This document shows positions 27,801 through 36,745 of a stretch of 64,000 nucleotides of DNA, piece by piece. Within the stretch, counting starts at the first letter, position 1. Each line of letters begins with the position of its first letter. The notes beneath the pieces were generated by a model that was not told the DNA's origin, did not search any database, and saw only the letters and a list, made by a program, of their open reading frames with translations. The translations under genes were made by a program, and so were the position numbers. The stretch comes from Pseudomonas vranovensis DSM 16006 (lineage in GTDB: Bacteria > Pseudomonadota > Gammaproteobacteria > Pseudomonadales > Pseudomonadaceae), in assembly GCF_000425805.1 (NCBI RefSeq), contig NZ_AUED01000002.1:124001-188000 (forward strand). Reading direction: 5' to 3'.

Positions 27801-28331
27801 TTACAACGGCTTGACGATGAACAGGCCGTCGTCGTGGCCTTCTTCCGAACCGCCGTATACCTGCTCGGCGACCGTGCGAATCTTGCTGCCGCGGGCTGCC
27901 AGGATCTGGTCCATGGCCCCGGCGAACCAGCCGGTGAACATGTAGTCGACCTTGCGCCCGACCTTGCCGTACACGTAAACGAAAGCCGAGTGCTCGAGCT
28001 TGACGCTGGCGGTGCCTTTATCCAGGTCGATGTCCTGGATCTTGAACAGGCCCCAGCCCCGCTGCGACAAACGCTTCATGTAGTGCTCGAACACCGCCAC
28101 GCCTTCCAGCCCGTGGCATTCGGCCTCTTTCTCGCACCAGTGCCAGGCAGATTTGTAGCCGGCCTTGTAGAGGATCTCGGCATAGGCGTCGGCGCCCAGC
28201 ACTTCCTCGATGCCCATGTGGTTGTTGACGAAAAAATGCCGTGGCACGTACAGCATCGGCAGGGCATCACTGGTCCATACACCGGTTTCGCTGTCGACTT
28301 CGATAGGCAATTGCGGGGCGATCTTGGCCAT
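27801..28331 (-). CDS. DUF5943 family protein of the dimethylglycine operon
   Basis: A 176-residue soluble protein with no signal peptide (MAKIAPQLPIEVDSETGVWTSDALPMLYVPRHFFVNNHMGI). The middle contains AYAEILYKAGYKSAWHWCEKEAECHGLEG, whose Cys/His content is reminiscent of small-molecule or metal binding V4R-like domains, but I cannot assign a function. The gene is always next to dgcA in the pseudomonad betaine clusters I recall. An accessory, folding or regulatory role in dimethylglycine demethylation is inference. Confidence 0.8.
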   Translation of the reverse strand: MAKIAPQLPIEVDSETGVWTSDALPMLYVPRHFFVNNHMGIEEVLGADAYAEILYKAGYKSAWHWCEKEAECHGLEGVAVFEHYMKRLSQRGWGLFKIQDIDLDKGTASVKLEHSAFVYVYGKVGRKVDYMFTGWFAGAMDQILAARGSKIRTVAEQVYGGSEEGHDDGLFIVKPL

Positions 28332-28365
28332 GCGTAAGAACTCCAGAATTCGAGGTTATTGTCGC

Positions 28366-28472
28366 CCTGTAGCCGCTACCGCTGGCTGCGACAAGGTTCG
28401 AAGAACCTTCATGCCGCCAGTGCAAGCACGACTGCTGTGCAGCCGATCGCAGCCTTCGGCAGCGGCTACAGG
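28366..28472. repeat. Second-type palindromic repeat (TGTAGCCGCT family) in the dgc operon
   Basis: Inverted arms CTGTAGCCGCTACCGCTGGCTGCGA and TCGCAGCCTTCGGCAGCGGCTACAG, with a small inner hairpin (AAGGTTCGAAGAACCTT) between them. This is the same family as the inner repeat at 21.1 kb and unlike the GCGGGCTTGCC REP. It lies between the M19-like gene and the DUF5943 gene. Confidence 0.85.
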
Positions 28473-28490
28473 ACAGCGTTGACGGTGGCG

Positions 28491-29468
28491 TTATTCGCCC
28501 CAGACATCCTTGAGGACGTTCACCCAGTTCTCGCCCATGATCTTGCGCACCACGCGCTCGGAATGGCCGCGCTTGAGCAGGGTCTCGGTGAGGTTGGGGA
28601 ACTCGCCCACGGTGCGGATGCCCAGCGGGTTGATGATCTTGCCGAAGCTGGTCAGGCGCCGGGCATAGCCTTTGTCGTGGGTCAGGTACTCGAAGAAGTC
28701 CTGGCCATGGCCCTGGGTGAAGTCGGTACCAATACCGATGGCGTCTTCACCAACGATGTTCATGGTGTATTCGATGGCTTCGGCATAGTCGTCGATGGTC
28801 GAGTCGATGCCCTTGGCCAGGAATGGCGCGAACATGGTCACGCCGACAAAACCGCCATGGTCGGCAATGAACTTGAGCTCTTCATCAGATTTGTTGCGCG
28901 GGTGCTCCTTGAGCCCTGAGGGCAGGCAGTGGGAGTAGCACACCGGCTTTTTCGACTCGAGGATGACTTCTTCTGAAGTCTTGGAACCGACATGGGACAG
29001 GTCGCACATGATGCCCACACGGTTCATTTCGGCGACGATCTCGCGACCGAAACCCGACAGGCCGCCGTCGCGCTCGTAACAGCCGGTGCCCACCAGGTTC
29101 TGGGTGTTGTAGCACATCTGCACGATGCCCACGCCCAACTGCTTGAACACGTCTACATAGCCGATCTGGTCTTCGAATGCGTGGGCGTTCTGGAAGCCGA
29201 ACAGGATGCCGGTCTTGCCCAGCTCCTTGGCCTTGCGGATGTCGGCGGTGGTGCGCACCGGCATGACCAGGTCACCGTTCTCGCGGATCAGTTTCTGACT
29301 GGCGGCAATGTTGTTGACCGTGGCCTGGAAGCCTTCCCAGACCGACACGGTGCAGTTGGCAGCGGTCAGGCCACCCTTGCGCATGTCCTCGAACAGCTCG
29401 CGGTTCCATTTGGCAATGATCAGCCCGTCGATAACGATGCTGTCGGCGTGTAATTCGGCTGGGCTCAT
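28491..29468 (-). CDS. Peptidase M19 (membrane dipeptidase) family protein with altered metal site
   Basis: A 325-residue amidohydrolase-fold protein of the renal-dipeptidase family (CDLSHVGSKTSEEVILESKKPVCYSHC; GIGTDFTQGHGQDFF). His159, His180 and Asp249 are present. The usual N-terminal HxD zinc pair (VIDGHND) is replaced by VIDGLII (12-18), and the bridging glutamate (VEGGH) by Gln in GFQNAH (91-96). A standard binuclear dipeptidase is therefore unlikely. It is the first gene of the dgc operon. Its substrate is unknown, perhaps a methylated glycine derivative. Confidence 0.85.
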   Translation of the reverse strand: MSPAELHADSIVIDGLIIAKWNRELFEDMRKGGLTAANCTVSVWEGFQATVNNIAASQKLIRENGDLVMPVRTTADIRKAKELGKTGILFGFQNAHAFEDQIGYVDVFKQLGVGIVQMCYNTQNLVGTGCYERDGGLSGFGREIVAEMNRVGIMCDLSHVGSKTSEEVILESKKPVCYSHCLPSGLKEHPRNKSDEELKFIADHGGFVGVTMFAPFLAKGIDSTIDDYAEAIEYTMNIVGEDAIGIGTDFTQGHGQDFFEYLTHDKGYARRLTSFGKIINPLGIRTVGEFPNLTETLLKRGHSERVVRKIMGENWVNVLKDVWGE

Positions 29469-29718
29469 CAGGCTGTCCCCTTTATTGGCATTACCTGCGC
29501 CGAATCGTCTGCCGGCGCTTTGGGACCAGCATATGCCTAGGCGACAGGTCGCTAAGATGCAAAAACGACAGGGGAATTACCGAAAGCGTCAAAGCGCGAC
29601 AAAGGGCTGTTGCAAAGGCTGCGCGCAGACTCTTTCACAGTTTTGCGACAAACCGCTCAAAGATTGACCGGGGCCGTTTCCCTAGCATGCACTGACCTTC
29701 ATTGCCCCCGGGTGCATC

Positions 29719-31545
29719 ATGCTTCGCTCGCCTCGCTCAGCCCTCTTGTTCAGTCTTCTGACCCTGGCCAGTGGCTGCGGCGAACGTGCCCCGCAACCTC
29801 AGCCAGAGATTCGCCAGGGCGACTATCAGGCGGTGATCGAACAACTGCGCCAGCGTATCCCCGCGCTGATGGACAAGAACCATGTGCCGGGGCTGTCGCT
29901 GGCATTGATCGACGGCCAGGCGCTGGTGTGGACCGAGGGTTTTGGCCTGGCCGACCAGGATTTGCATATGCGCGTGACGCCCGATACCGCGTTTCGCGCA
30001 GGCTCGTTGTCGAAGCTGTTCACTGCCAGCGCCACCCTGCAACTGGTCGAACAGCAGCGTCTGGCGCTCGATGCACCGTTGGCGCAAACCCTGCCGGAGT
30101 TTCGCGTGCGTTCGCGCTTTCACCCTGACGCCCACAGCGCCAACAACGCCGTGACCCTGCGTCGCCTGCTCAGCCACCAGGCCGGCCTGCCCAGCGAATA
30201 CCTGCCCCGCCTGCGCAGCAGCGACCCGCTGAAATACCTGCCGCAAAAAGCCTCCGGGCTATGGCTGAGCAACCCACCCGGCACCCGCACGGTGTATTCC
30301 AACCTGGGGTTTGCCCTGCTGGGCGCGGCCATCGAGCGCAGCAGTGGGCAAACCTTTGAAACCCGCCTGCAGCAGCACCTGTTGCAACCCCTGGCGATGA
30401 AGCACTCAAGCTTCATCGGCAACAGTGAGCTGGAGCCCTTTCGCGCCCGCGGCTACCTGCAAGGCCGGCGCAGCGCCGATGCACAGATCCGCGACCTGCC
30501 GGCCGGTGGGCTATGGACAACACCCCGGGAGGTCGGCCAGTTCGTCCAGATGTTGTTTGCCGAGGGCCGCTACAACGGCCGACAGGTAATGAGCCAGGCG
30601 TCGATCCAGGCTATGTTCAGCCAGCAGAACCGCGCCAACGCCCTGGATTTCGACTGCCCTATGGGCCTCGCCTGGTACCTGGGCCCCTGTGGTGATCCGC
30701 AGGTCGGGACGAACCTTGCGCAGTGGCAGCACAGCGGGTCGACCGGCGATTTTGCCGCGCAATTGAGCATGCTGCCCGAACATCAGTTGGCGGTGGTGGT
30801 GATGGCCAACGCCGACACCGCCGAAGCGCTGGTCAGCGACCTGGCGACCCAGGCCCTGCGCCTGATGGTGCAGGCCCGGGGAGGCCAGCCGGACTGCCTG
30901 GATGACTGCAGCTACAGCCTGCCGTCGATGGCCACCGCCATGGTGCCGGGTGCCGACGACCGCCAGCGGGTGGCCGGGATCTATACCAGCCGGCTGGGTG
31001 TGGTGCGCATCAAGGATGAGCGCCAGCGCCTGTTCGCCGAGCTGGCCGGCAAGCGCGTCGAGCTGCTGCGCGACAGTGACGGCTGGCTGCGCCCGGAAAA
31101 GAAACTGCTGGGCCTCTGGGCACTGGACCTGGGCAAGCTCGAACAACTGCAACTGGATGTCGTGAGCGTCGCCGACAAACGCGTGCTGGTGGTGCGACGA
31201 CACGGCCAGACCTTGCCCCTGGGTGAGCGCATCGACCCCCTGCCGTTGCCCGCCGACTGGCAGGACAGTGTCGGACGCTATCGGCTGGTGAGCCCGGGCG
31301 ACACCTCACCCCTGCTCGATGGCCTGAACCTGCGCATCGAGCAGGGGCTGTTACTGGCGCAAGGGCGCCGGGCCGGCGAAAGCCTGATCGAGTTCGTGAT
31401 CCAGCCAATCGATAGCGAACATGCCCTGCTGGCCGGCAGCGGCCAGGACCAGGGCAACACCCTGAGCCGCTACAGCGATGGGCTGAGGGTGCTGGGCTAC
31501 CGCTTTGTACGCAGCCCGGCGGCCAATACCGTTGTGCAGTTCTGA
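29719..31545 (+). CDS. Beta-lactamase-family serine hydrolase, probable lipoprotein
   Basis: A 608-residue class C beta-lactamase/PBP4-like serine hydrolase. The signal region ends LTLASGC, an acceptable lipobox with Cys20 as the lipidated residue. The catalytic SxxK is Ser96-Leu-Ser-Lys99 (RAGSLSKLF), the second motif Tyr193-Ser-Asn195 and the third a HSGS segment near residue 345. A ~200-residue C-terminal beta-rich domain follows, as in EstB/Pab87-type D-amino-acid peptidases or esterases. Substrate unknown. It stands alone, divergent from the dgc operon and convergent with the histidine kinase gene. Confidence 0.85.
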   Translation: MLRSPRSALLFSLLTLASGCGERAPQPQPEIRQGDYQAVIEQLRQRIPALMDKNHVPGLSLALIDGQALVWTEGFGLADQDLHMRVTPDTAFRAGSLSKLFTASATLQLVEQQRLALDAPLAQTLPEFRVRSRFHPDAHSANNAVTLRRLLSHQAGLPSEYLPRLRSSDPLKYLPQKASGLWLSNPPGTRTVYSNLGFALLGAAIERSSGQTFETRLQQHLLQPLAMKHSSFIGNSELEPFRARGYLQGRRSADAQIRDLPAGGLWTTPREVGQFVQMLFAEGRYNGRQVMSQASIQAMFSQQNRANALDFDCPMGLAWYLGPCGDPQVGTNLAQWQHSGSTGDFAAQLSMLPEHQLAVVVMANADTAEALVSDLATQALRLMVQARGGQPDCLDDCSYSLPSMATAMVPGADDRQRVAGIYTSRLGVVRIKDERQRLFAELAGKRVELLRDSDGWLRPEKKLLGLWALDLGKLEQLQLDVVSVADKRVLVVRRHGQTLPLGERIDPLPLPADWQDSVGRYRLVSPGDTSPLLDGLNLRIEQGLLLAQGRRAGESLIEFVIQPIDSEHALLAGSGQDQGNTLSRYSDGLRVLGYRFVRSPAANTVVQF

Positions 31546-31548
31546 GGC

Positions 31549-32838
31549 TCAGGCTGCGTCATGGGGCCAGGTCAGGACAAACAGCGCCCCGCCCGCTTCG
31601 GCATCGCGCACATCGGCCTGGCCACCGTGCCATTGCGACACCCGGCGAACCAGCGCCAGCCCCAGGCCAAAGCCGCCGGTGCGGCGGTCACGGCTGGCAT
31701 CCAGTCGCGAGAACGGTTCGAAGATCTTCTCCCGGGCATTGAAAGGCACTCCCGGGCCATCGTCCTCCACCACGATCCGGTACCACTCGCCCTCACGCTC
31801 CAGACGCACTCGTACTTCGCGTTCGGCATAGCGAATGGCGTTGCGCAGCAGGTTGATCACCGCCCGGGCCATAAACCGTGGTTCGATGCGGATCGATTGC
31901 ACCGTGCAGGCATCCAGCACCAGCTGAATACCTGCAGCCTCCGCCTCCAGGGCCACCGCCCCCAGCACACTGTCGATCCAGTTGGCGGCCTGGATGGTTT
32001 CGCGCTTGATCTCGGTGGCGCCGCGCTCGAGGCTGGCGTAGGTCAGCAGCTCCGAGACCATTTCTTCAAGGTCGCCGAGGTCGGCATGCATGTCATCGAT
32101 CAACGCACCGCAGACCTCCTGGCGCGACAGTTGGCGCAATTGCTCAAGCTCGAAGGTCAGCCGGGCAATGGGCGTGCGCAACTCGTGGGACACCGCATTG
32201 GTCAGCTCGCGCTGATTGGCGATCAGCCCCTCGATGCGCCCGGCCATCTGGTTGAAGTGATCGGCCAGCTCACGGATGTTGGAGCGGCGCGACAGATGGA
32301 TACGCGAGCGCAGGTCGTTGTCACCAAAGCGCTGCGCCGCCAGGCGCAGGCCCTCGAGGTCACGCCAGTGCGGGCGCACCCAGAGAAACAGGGCAATGGC
32401 AATCAGGGCGGCCAGCATGGCATAGGCACCGATGGTGTAGGCCTCGGTCACCTCGGGCTCTGCGGGCAGGTCGATGCTCAACACTTGCGGGCCGCCATCG
32501 ATGGTCACGATGAACTGGGTGAAGTCCTTGCGCACCACCAGTTGGTCGCTGGCCAACAATGCTTGCTCGCGTTTGTCGAGCTGCAACAGGTCGGTTTCAA
32601 TCAGCTTCAGGCCAAGGCCGTAATGCGCTTGCAGCTCGGCGAGTTTCTGCGGGCGCGCCCCGCTGTCCAGCGGGCGCAGTTGCTCCACCAGGCTGTAGGC
32701 CGGGCCACGCACGGCCTCGCGGTGATACCGCTCAAGCGGCCCATCGAGCAGCCAGGTAAACACATGGTCGACCGCCGTGATCGACAGGGCGAACCCCAGT
32801 ACCAAGGTGATGTACAGGCCAAGGAACAGACGCAGCAT
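31549..32838 (-). CDS. Sensor histidine kinase, RstB-like
   Basis: A 429-residue membrane kinase. TM1 at about 5-25, a ~105-residue periplasmic region, TM2 at about 135-154, HAMP to about 205, then DHp with phosphoacceptor His218 (NAVSHELRTPIARL) and an ATPase domain with NLLRNAIRYA (N box), DDGPGVP (G1) and GFGLGLALV (G2). The sequence and the ~100-residue sensor are like RstB. Stop and start of the upstream regulator gene abut, so the two are an operon. Signal unknown. Confidence 0.88.
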   Translation of the reverse strand: MLRLFLGLYITLVLGFALSITAVDHVFTWLLDGPLERYHREAVRGPAYSLVEQLRPLDSGARPQKLAELQAHYGLGLKLIETDLLQLDKREQALLASDQLVVRKDFTQFIVTIDGGPQVLSIDLPAEPEVTEAYTIGAYAMLAALIAIALFLWVRPHWRDLEGLRLAAQRFGDNDLRSRIHLSRRSNIRELADHFNQMAGRIEGLIANQRELTNAVSHELRTPIARLTFELEQLRQLSRQEVCGALIDDMHADLGDLEEMVSELLTYASLERGATEIKRETIQAANWIDSVLGAVALEAEAAGIQLVLDACTVQSIRIEPRFMARAVINLLRNAIRYAEREVRVRLEREGEWYRIVVEDDGPGVPFNAREKIFEPFSRLDASRDRRTGGFGLGLALVRRVSQWHGGQADVRDAEAGGALFVLTWPHDAA

Positions 32839-33546
32839 CTACAGCTCCCAGGCGAAGGGATTGAACAGGTAGCCCTTGCCCCAGACGGTCTTGATGCACA
32901 CCGGCTCGCGGGGGTTGTCGTGGAGTTTGTTGCGCAGCTTGCTGACATAAACGTCGACACTGCGGTTCAGGCCATCGAAGGCGATGCCGCGAATGCGGTT
33001 GAGGATGTCGTCACGCGTGAGAATCTGCCCCGCCGAGCTTGCCAGCAACCACAGCAGCTCGAACTCCATGGTGCTCAGCTCGATCAGCTCATCGCCCAGG
33101 CGCGCTTCGCGGCTGGCGCGGTCGATGCTCAGGCGCCCGAATTCCAGGCTGTCGCGCCCGGGGGCATCGCTGCCCTGGCGCCGCTGCAACGCACGCAGCC
33201 GGGCCAGCAGCACCGGAGGCTTTATGGGTTTGATCACGTAGTCGTCGGCGCCAGACTCAAGACCCAGGATATGGTCCAGGTCATCCTCGCGGGCCGTGAG
33301 GATGACGATCGGCGTTGCCGCCTGGCTGCGGATCGCCCGGCACACCTGCAAGCCGCTGAGCCCGGGTAGCATCAAGTCGAGCACCACCAGCGCTGGCTTG
33401 AAGGCCAGGAAGGCTTCCAGCGCTTCGTCGCCGCGATGCACGCAATGCACGTCAAAGCCGTGTTCGGCGAGAAAATGCGCCACCAGGCCGGCCAGTTTCA
33501 GGTCGTCCTCGACCAGCAGTACCTTGAACAGTCCCGCACTTTCCAT
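32839..33546 (-). CDS. OmpR-family response regulator, RstA-like
   Basis: A 235-residue regulator: receiver with acidic pair Glu13-Asp14-Asp15, phosphoacceptor Asp57 (LVVLDLMLPG) and conserved lysine in DDYVIKPIKP. The C-terminal winged helix (RSVDVYVSKLRNKLHDNPREPVCIKTVWGKGYLF) is intact. It partners the adjacent kinase. The ATG at 33546 gives the standard receiver N terminus; the open frame extends upstream without similarity. Confidence 0.92.
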   Translation of the reverse strand: MESAGLFKVLLVEDDLKLAGLVAHFLAEHGFDVHCVHRGDEALEAFLAFKPALVVLDLMLPGLSGLQVCRAIRSQAATPIVILTAREDDLDHILGLESGADDYVIKPIKPPVLLARLRALQRRQGSDAPGRDSLEFGRLSIDRASREARLGDELIELSTMEFELLWLLASSAGQILTRDDILNRIRGIAFDGLNRSVDVYVSKLRNKLHDNPREPVCIKTVWGKGYLFNPFAWEL

Positions 33547-33752
33547 GGCGTTTCCAGAGGGTATCGAAGGGTTGAAGAGTATAGATAACGGCCAATCGCC
33601 GAGTTTATGTGCCCGGCCCCGGCACGTCTGTGAATAAGTGTTCATGTGCGCTGCACGCTTTTTTACAGCTGCTGCGGCTACCCTGTTCTTTGCTGTGGCG
33701 CTGAGCGAGAATCGGCGCCCATGTTCCCGCAGGCTATTGGAGGATGTCGCAG

Positions 33753-34157
33753 ATGAGATCGATGGTAGGGCTGGCCCTGGTGTTGCTGGCATTCGGCGTC
33801 CAAGCGCAAGAGGACGAGAGCGCAACGCCGTGCGACAACGTCGAGACTGATCCGCAGGCCTATGAATGCGCCTTGTACAGCCGCCAGAGCGCCGAACGCG
33901 AGCTCAATGCCGCCTTCAACGACCAGCTCGATCGCATCAAGGAGCAGTACAGCGGCAAGCCGACGCGGATTGCCGAACTGAGCAAGCGCCTGCGTGACGC
34001 CGAGGCGGTGTGGCAACAGTTGCGTGACGCCGACTGCAAGGTCGAGACCTACGCCGAGCAACCTGGCAGCAAGGCGTTTGAAGTGGCCCAGAACACCTGC
34101 CTGGCCCAGCGCAGCGATGATCGCTCCGAATACCTGCAATCACTTGGCCTGCAATAA
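33753..34157 (+). CDS. LprI-family (DUF1311) periplasmic protein
   Basis: A 134-residue exported protein (signal MRSMVGLALVLLAFGVQA|Q). The mature part has four cysteines in the LprI/DUF1311 pattern (CDNVETDPQAYECALYSRQSAERELNAAFNDQLDRIK...LRDADCKVE...NTCLAQ), likely forming two disulfides. Some family members inhibit lysozyme, but that is not shown here. The start at 33753 was preferred over an ATG nine bases earlier because the GGAGG site is then correctly spaced. Confidence 0.82.
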   Translation: MRSMVGLALVLLAFGVQAQEDESATPCDNVETDPQAYECALYSRQSAERELNAAFNDQLDRIKEQYSGKPTRIAELSKRLRDAEAVWQQLRDADCKVETYAEQPGSKAFEVAQNTCLAQRSDDRSEYLQSLGLQ

Positions 34158-34176
34158 CCCCTGACCCGAGGTATGA

Positions 34177-34596
34177 ATGAAAGTCTGCGGAATCGAAATC
34201 AAGGGCAGCGAAGCCCTGCTGGCCGTGGTCGCACTGGAGGCTGGAAGCCCGGCCCACCTGGCCGCGGCAACGAAAAAGCTCGGTCTGGAAGACGACGAAC
34301 TGGCGGACAACGTCAAAGCCTTTGCAAGCCTCGCCCGGCAGTTTGTCAGCGAGCACGGCATCACTCACCTGGCCATCAAGAAGCGCAGCAAGAAAGGCGA
34401 CTTCGCCGGCGGGCCCACCACGTTCAAGATCGAAGGCATCCTGCAATTGCTGGACGCTTGTGAAGTGGCCCTGGTGTCGCCGCAAACTGTCAGCGCCCAG
34501 GCCAAGAAGCACAACATCGAGCCGCCCGCCTCGCTGAACAAATACCAGCACGAAGCCTACAAAAGCGCCTGCGCCCTGCTGCTCACCCGCCGCTGA
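34177..34596 (+). CDS. DUF3010 family protein
   Basis: A 139-residue soluble protein beginning MKVCGIEIKGSEALLAVVALE. This start resembles a ribonuclease-H-like/actin-like fold opening (a short strand with a nucleotide- or metal-binding turn), and the family is often described as RNase-H-like, but no catalytic role is known. It lies 20 bases after the LprI-like gene and its 3' end overlaps the cdhR 3' end by 14 bases, tail to tail. Confidence 0.8.
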   Translation: MKVCGIEIKGSEALLAVVALEAGSPAHLAAATKKLGLEDDELADNVKAFASLARQFVSEHGITHLAIKKRSKKGDFAGGPTTFKIEGILQLLDACEVALVSPQTVSAQAKKHNIEPPASLNKYQHEAYKSACALLLTRR

Positions 34597-35542
34597 TCGC
34601 TGCGGCCTGCGGCTTGCGGTCTTCACGCGGGCAGCGCTCGAAACGCCCGCGATAGCAGCGGGTGAAATAGGACGCCGATTCGAAGCCGCAGGCTATCCCC
34701 ACTTCCAGCACGCTCATGTCGGTCTGGCGCAGCAGTTGCCGCGCCTTGTCCAGGCGCAGGCGCAGGTAAAAGCCACTGGGGGTGTCGTGCAGGTACAGGC
34801 GAAACAACCGTTCCAGCTGGCGCCGGGTGACCTGCACCTGTTCGGCCAGCACCAGGGTATTGAGGGGTTGCTCGGTGTTGCGTTCCATCTCGCCGATCAC
34901 CTGCACCAGCTTCTTGTTGCTGATGCCGTAGCGTGAGGCGATCTGCATGCGCTGGTGGTCCTGGCGCGGGCGGATACGGCCCAGCACGAACTGCTCCGAC
35001 ACCTGGATCGCCAGCGGTGCGCCGTGGGCCTGGGCGACCAGGTCGAGCATCAGGTCGATGGAGGCGGTGCCACCGGCCGAAGTGATACGCCGCCGGTCCA
35101 CCTCGAACAACTCCTGGGTCGCCTGCAGCTGCGGGTACGACTCCTTGAAGGCCTCCAGCGCCTCCCAATGCAGGGTCACCCGGTGGCCGTCGAGCAGGCC
35201 TGCCTCGGCCAGGACTACCGCACCGGTGTCGATGCCGCCGAGCACCACACCGTCGTGATCGAGCTTGCGCAGCCAGTGCTGCAGCGCAGGTGTGAAGCTA
35301 CCCAACGGCTCGAACCCGGCCACCACCAGCAAGGTTGCACCCTTGGCGAGCGGCTGCAGCGCGCCATCGGCATTGACCGACATGCCATTGCTGGCCTGCA
35401 CCGCCCCGCCCTCTATGCTCAACACCTGCCAGCGGTACAACCCGCTGCGAAAGCGGTTGGCCACCCGCAGCGGTTCGATCGCCGAGATAAAGCCGATGGC
35501 GGAAAAACCGGGAAGCAACAGAAAGTAGAAATCCTGGGGCAT
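34583..35542 (-). CDS. cdhR: Carnitine catabolism transcriptional activator (GlxA/AraC family)
   Basis: A 319-residue regulator with an N-terminal DJ-1/PfpI-like ligand domain (DFYFLLLPGFSAIGFISAIEPLRVANRF; IDTGAVVLAEAGLLDG) and a C-terminal AraC helix-turn-helix pair (VTRRQLERLFRLYLHDTPSGFYLRLRLDKARQLLRQTDMSVLEVGIACGFESASYFTRCYR). It is divergent from caiX, as cdhR is in P. aeruginosa, where it activates carnitine catabolism. It is clearly paralogous to GbdR 4 kb away. A 9-bp direct repeat in the gap is the candidate operator. Confidence 0.9.
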   Translation of the reverse strand: MPQDFYFLLLPGFSAIGFISAIEPLRVANRFRSGLYRWQVLSIEGGAVQASNGMSVNADGALQPLAKGATLLVVAGFEPLGSFTPALQHWLRKLDHDGVVLGGIDTGAVVLAEAGLLDGHRVTLHWEALEAFKESYPQLQATQELFEVDRRRITSAGGTASIDLMLDLVAQAHGAPLAIQVSEQFVLGRIRPRQDHQRMQIASRYGISNKKLVQVIGEMERNTEQPLNTLVLAEQVQVTRRQLERLFRLYLHDTPSGFYLRLRLDKARQLLRQTDMSVLEVGIACGFESASYFTRCYRGRFERCPREDRKPQAAAISGG

Positions 35543-35586
35543 AGCGAACGACTCGACGGCCACGGGTCTGCGGTTAATACCTTGCA

Positions 35587-35616
35587 GGTCGCCAGTGTGC
35601 AAGTGCTGGTCGCCAG
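35587..35616. promoter_or_regulatory. Candidate CdhR/GbdR operator between cdhR and caiX
   Basis: Direct repeat GGTCGCCAG at 35587-35595 and 35608-35616, period 21 bases, about 100-125 bases upstream of the caiX start. Read on the other strand the half site is CTGGCGACC, sharing the CGAC core with the repeats upstream of gbcA and choX. A third partial copy (CTGGCGAT) follows near 35630. Confidence 0.5.
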
Positions 35617-35713
35617 GGTGCGATTTTTCCTGGCGATGTGCGCGTAGCTTGATCAGCACGGCACGCAGAGGCCGCCCCTTATAACAATTAGAACTGCCGT
35701 TGGAGGAGCCACC

Positions 35714-36658
35714 ATGAACAGATTGATCAGCCGTAGCCTGCTGACGCTCGTCGGTACCGCAATCCTCAGCACCAACGTATGGGCAGCCGAACCCGCTGCT
35801 TGCAAGAATGTGCGCCTTGGCGTGGTCAACTGGACCGATGTGATGGCCACCAGTGCCATGACCCAGGTGCTGCTCGACGGCCTGGGCTACAAGACCAAGC
35901 AGACCAGTGCCTCGCAACAGATCATCTTCGCCGGCATTCGCGACAATCGCCTGGACATGTTCCTGGGTTACTGGAACCCGATCATGACCCAGACCATCAC
36001 CCCCTTCATCAAGCAGAACCAGGTCAAGGTCCTCGACCAGCCAAGCCTCGACGATGCCCGCGCCACCCTCGCCGTACCCAAGTACCTGGCCGACAAGGGC
36101 CTGAAAACCTTCGCCGACATCGCCAAATTCGAGAAGGAACTGGGCGGCAAGATCTACGGCATCGAGCCCGGCTCGGGCGCCAACACCCAGATCAAGGCGA
36201 TGATCAGCAAGAACCAGTTTGGCCTGGGCAAATTCCAACTGGTCGAATCCAGCGAGGCCGGCATGCTCGCCGCCGTCGATCGCGCCGTGCGGCGCAAGGA
36301 GGCGGTGGTGTTCTTCGGCTGGGCGCCGCACCCGATGAACGTCAACATCGAAATGGCGTACCTGAGCGGCAGCGAAGACGCCCTGGGCCCGGATGAAGGC
36401 CGCGCCACAGTGTGGACCGTCACCGCCCCGGATTACGCCGAGCGCTGCCCTAACGTGAACAAACTGCTGACCAACCTGACCTTCAGCGCCGAAGACGAGA
36501 GCCGCATGATGCAACCGCTGCTCGAACACAAGGACGCCCTGGCCTCCGCCCGCCAGTGGCTCAAGGATCATCCTGAAGACCAGAAGCGCTGGCTCGAGGG
36601 CGTGACCACCTTTGACGGCAAACCGGCTGCCGACAACCTTCAGCTCACTGCCAACTGA
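35714..36658 (+). CDS. caiX: Carnitine-binding periplasmic protein
   Basis: A 314-residue OpuAC/ProX-type substrate-binding protein with a signal peptide cleaved about VWA|AEP. A paralogue of ChoX encoded 7 kb away (shared features include SSEAGMLAAVDRA and GWAPHPMN, with aromatic residues that cage the trimethylammonium group). In P. aeruginosa CaiX delivers carnitine to the CbcWV permease core, and no permease gene is adjacent here, which fits. It leads the caiX-cdhCAB operon and has an excellent GGAGGA site. Confidence 0.93.
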   Translation: MNRLISRSLLTLVGTAILSTNVWAAEPAACKNVRLGVVNWTDVMATSAMTQVLLDGLGYKTKQTSASQQIIFAGIRDNRLDMFLGYWNPIMTQTITPFIKQNQVKVLDQPSLDDARATLAVPKYLADKGLKTFADIAKFEKELGGKIYGIEPGSGANTQIKAMISKNQFGLGKFQLVESSEAGMLAAVDRAVRRKEAVVFFGWAPHPMNVNIEMAYLSGSEDALGPDEGRATVWTVTAPDYAERCPNVNKLLTNLTFSAEDESRMMQPLLEHKDALASARQWLKDHPEDQKRWLEGVTTFDGKPAADNLQLTAN

Positions 36659-36661
36659 CTT

Positions 36662-36716
36662 CATCGCGGGGCAAGCTCCTCACAGGCCTCTGTGGGAGCG
36701 GGCTTGCCCCGCGACA
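36662..36716. repeat. REP pair between caiX and cdhC
   Basis: Inverted REP pair (ATCGCGGGGCAAGCTCC / GTGGGAGCGGGCTTGCCCCGCGAC) starting two bases after the caiX stop. It may protect the caiX message and give more binding protein than enzyme. Confidence 0.9.
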
Positions 36717-36745
36717 ACCTCCGACACGCGCCAAGGAACCCCGCC

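Noticed and set aside
29541..29650. GbdR operator upstream of the dgc operon from several CGACA motifs
   Set aside because: Four CGAC motifs occur but at 24, 31 and 49 bp spacing, not the 20-21 bp pair seen at the other promoters.
35557..35575. Sigma-54 promoter upstream of cdhR/caiX (GGCCACGGGTCTGC)
   Set aside because: GG-N10-GC spacing is right, but most other consensus bases are missing.
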